Assembly: GCA_900467185.1 (NCBI GenBank)
Contig: UBPA01000014.1
Coordinates: 248,001-312,000 of the forward strand
DNA from: Hyphomicrobiales bacterium
GTDB taxonomy: Bacteria; Pseudomonadota; Alphaproteobacteria; Rhizobiales; Rhizobiaceae
DNA: 64,000 nt
Reading direction: 5' to 3'
The notes beneath the pieces were generated by a model. That model did not search any database and was not told where the DNA came from. It was given only the letters and a program-made list of their open reading frames with translations. Made by a program: the position numbers and the translations under genes. Positions 63,413 through 64,000 of the stretch are shown here, one piece after another. How positions within the stretch are numbered: the stretch's first letter is position 1; every line of letters starts with the position of its first letter.

Positions 63413-63488
63413 GGACGGCACGCGGCTTTGCATCGACGCACGCCCCCGGGGCGTTCTCTCTTCCTCGGACTGTTTACCGGGAGTTCCC

Positions 63489-64000
63489 ATGACAACCGCC
63501 CGCATCCTGCTTTTCTCGACGCTGGCCGCAGCAACCGCAACGGCGGTCTACTACGGCCCCGCTCTGTTGCCCGAGAGAGAGCTGACGACCGGCACAATCG
63601 CCGCCCCGCCCGCCGTCGACGAGAAGGGCAACCGGCTGAGCCTGATCCCGCCGAGCCCCGCTGTGCGCCGAGGCGACCGGCGTCCGGCCGACCTGTCGCA
63701 GGCGCTGCCGCCCGAACTTCCCGCCGCGGAGACCGCGAGCGGGACCGAGCCCGCCGCACCTGTGGCATCCGGCGAGGCGCCGGAGCCGCAAGACGCGGAA
63801 CCGGTGATCAAGGCGCAGTTGCAGGCACAGCCGCCGGCGTCGTCGTCGCCAGCGCCCGCACAGACTCCATCCACGCCGCCCGCAGCGGCCGCGCCGCCGA
63901 AGCCGACCGTCGACGAGGGCGCGCTCCGCTATTTTGCGCGCCAGGGCGATACCGTGCGCCTGCAGGCTGAGATCTCGCGCCTGCGCACCCTTTATCCCGA
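63489..64000 (+). CDS. partial cellulose-operon protein with signal/anchor and Pro-rich linker
   Basis: The first 170 residues of a gene that runs off the window, starting at ATG 63489 with GGGAG five bases upstream. A hydrophobic helix (about 5-25) may be a signal peptide or anchor. Residues about 55-140 are low-complexity and rich in Pro, Ala, Glu and Gln. The last visible part (EGALRYFARQGDTVRLQAEI) looks like the first helices of a tetratricopeptide-type protein, as in cellulose-export partners of BcsC type. The fourth gene of the rhizobial operon is often the endoglucanase BcsZ/CelC; the visible part lacks GH8 marks, so the identity stays open. Confidence 0.6.
   Translation, partial: MTTARILLFSTLAAATATAVYYGPALLPERELTTGTIAAPPAVDEKGNRLSLIPPSPAVRRGDRRPADLSQALPPELPAAETASGTEPAAPVASGEAPEPQDAEPVIKAQLQAQPPASSSPAPAQTPSTPPAAAAPPKPTVDEGALRYFARQGDTVRLQAEISRLRTLYP

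Noticed and set aside
60851-63505. An 884-codon open frame antisense to bcsB
   Set aside because: Same reason; bcsB has signal peptide, domain marks and a tail anchor, while the antisense frame has only low-complexity Arg/Gly segments.
1-64000. tRNA, rRNA or intact insertion sequence
   Set aside because: I saw no cloverleaf with a T-arm motif, no rRNA segment and no transposase-like protein; a tRNAscan or IS search could still reveal a missed one.

Overview
The window is GC-rich DNA (roughly 60% or more by eye) with tightly packed genes, many ATGA stop/start overlaps and frequent GTG/TTG starts. The gene repertoire points to an alphaproteobacterium of the Rhizobiales, most likely Rhizobiaceae: a bcsN-bcsA-bcsB cellulose operon, an ELM1-family protein, rhizobial-type trehalose synthase, CHASE3 and dCache chemoreceptors, and BluB. 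The assignment rests on these families, not on an rRNA gene; no rRNA, tRNA, CRISPR array or intact insertion sequence was seen.

Layout. 1-11 kb: the end of a TonB-dependent receptor, an AraC regulator, an alpha/beta hydrolase behind a dyad-bearing promoter, a small membrane protein, trehalose synthase, a PAS-GGDEF protein, a FabMG-like enoyl reductase and an OafA-type acyltransferase. 11.2-17.7 kb: a surface-glycan cluster of seven genes. It holds three GT8/GT92-like glycosyltransferases, an ELM1 protein and three divergent proteins that look like one Rossmann-type (GT42/GT29-like) family. 17.8-21.8 kb: a substrate-binding protein, FecCD permease and ATPase for a metal chelate or corrinoid, followed by bluB. 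21.8-31 kb: sensing and redox, with an amino-acid-type chemoreceptor, an FdhF/YdeP molybdoenzyme, a degenerate EAL protein, a PhoB-type regulator, a truncated hybrid kinase, a chemoreceptor-like protein and a CheY-like protein.

31-41 kb: accessory metabolism (AraC, flavin monooxygenase, DUF2156 aminoacyl-lipid synthase, bestrophin, PoxB, LysR, aldo/keto reductase, Ldh2-type dehydrogenase, small lipoprotein). 41.5-43.7 kb: two adjacent DUF4360-like secreted proteins, the second fused to an outer-membrane barrel. 44.1-46.5 kb: a CHASE3 chemoreceptor interrupted by one in-frame amber codon, then cheW. 46.8-55 kb: a branched-chain-amino-acid-type ABC transporter (ATPase-ATPase-permease-permease, no binding protein) running into an aldo/keto reductase-RidA fusion, followed by an Fsr-like MFS pump, an AraC regulator and an ornithine cyclodeaminase. 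55-57.2 kb: an RTX protein and two tiny membrane proteins. 57.5-64 kb: the cellulose operon, whose fourth gene runs off the window.

The most promising places for something undescribed are the glycan cluster with its three related transferase-like proteins, the DUF4360/barrel pair, the AKR-RidA fusion coupled to a transporter, and the interleaved palindromes between the molybdoenzyme and the chemoreceptor. The amber-interrupted chemoreceptor and the kinase stub are clear decay or phase-variation candidates.
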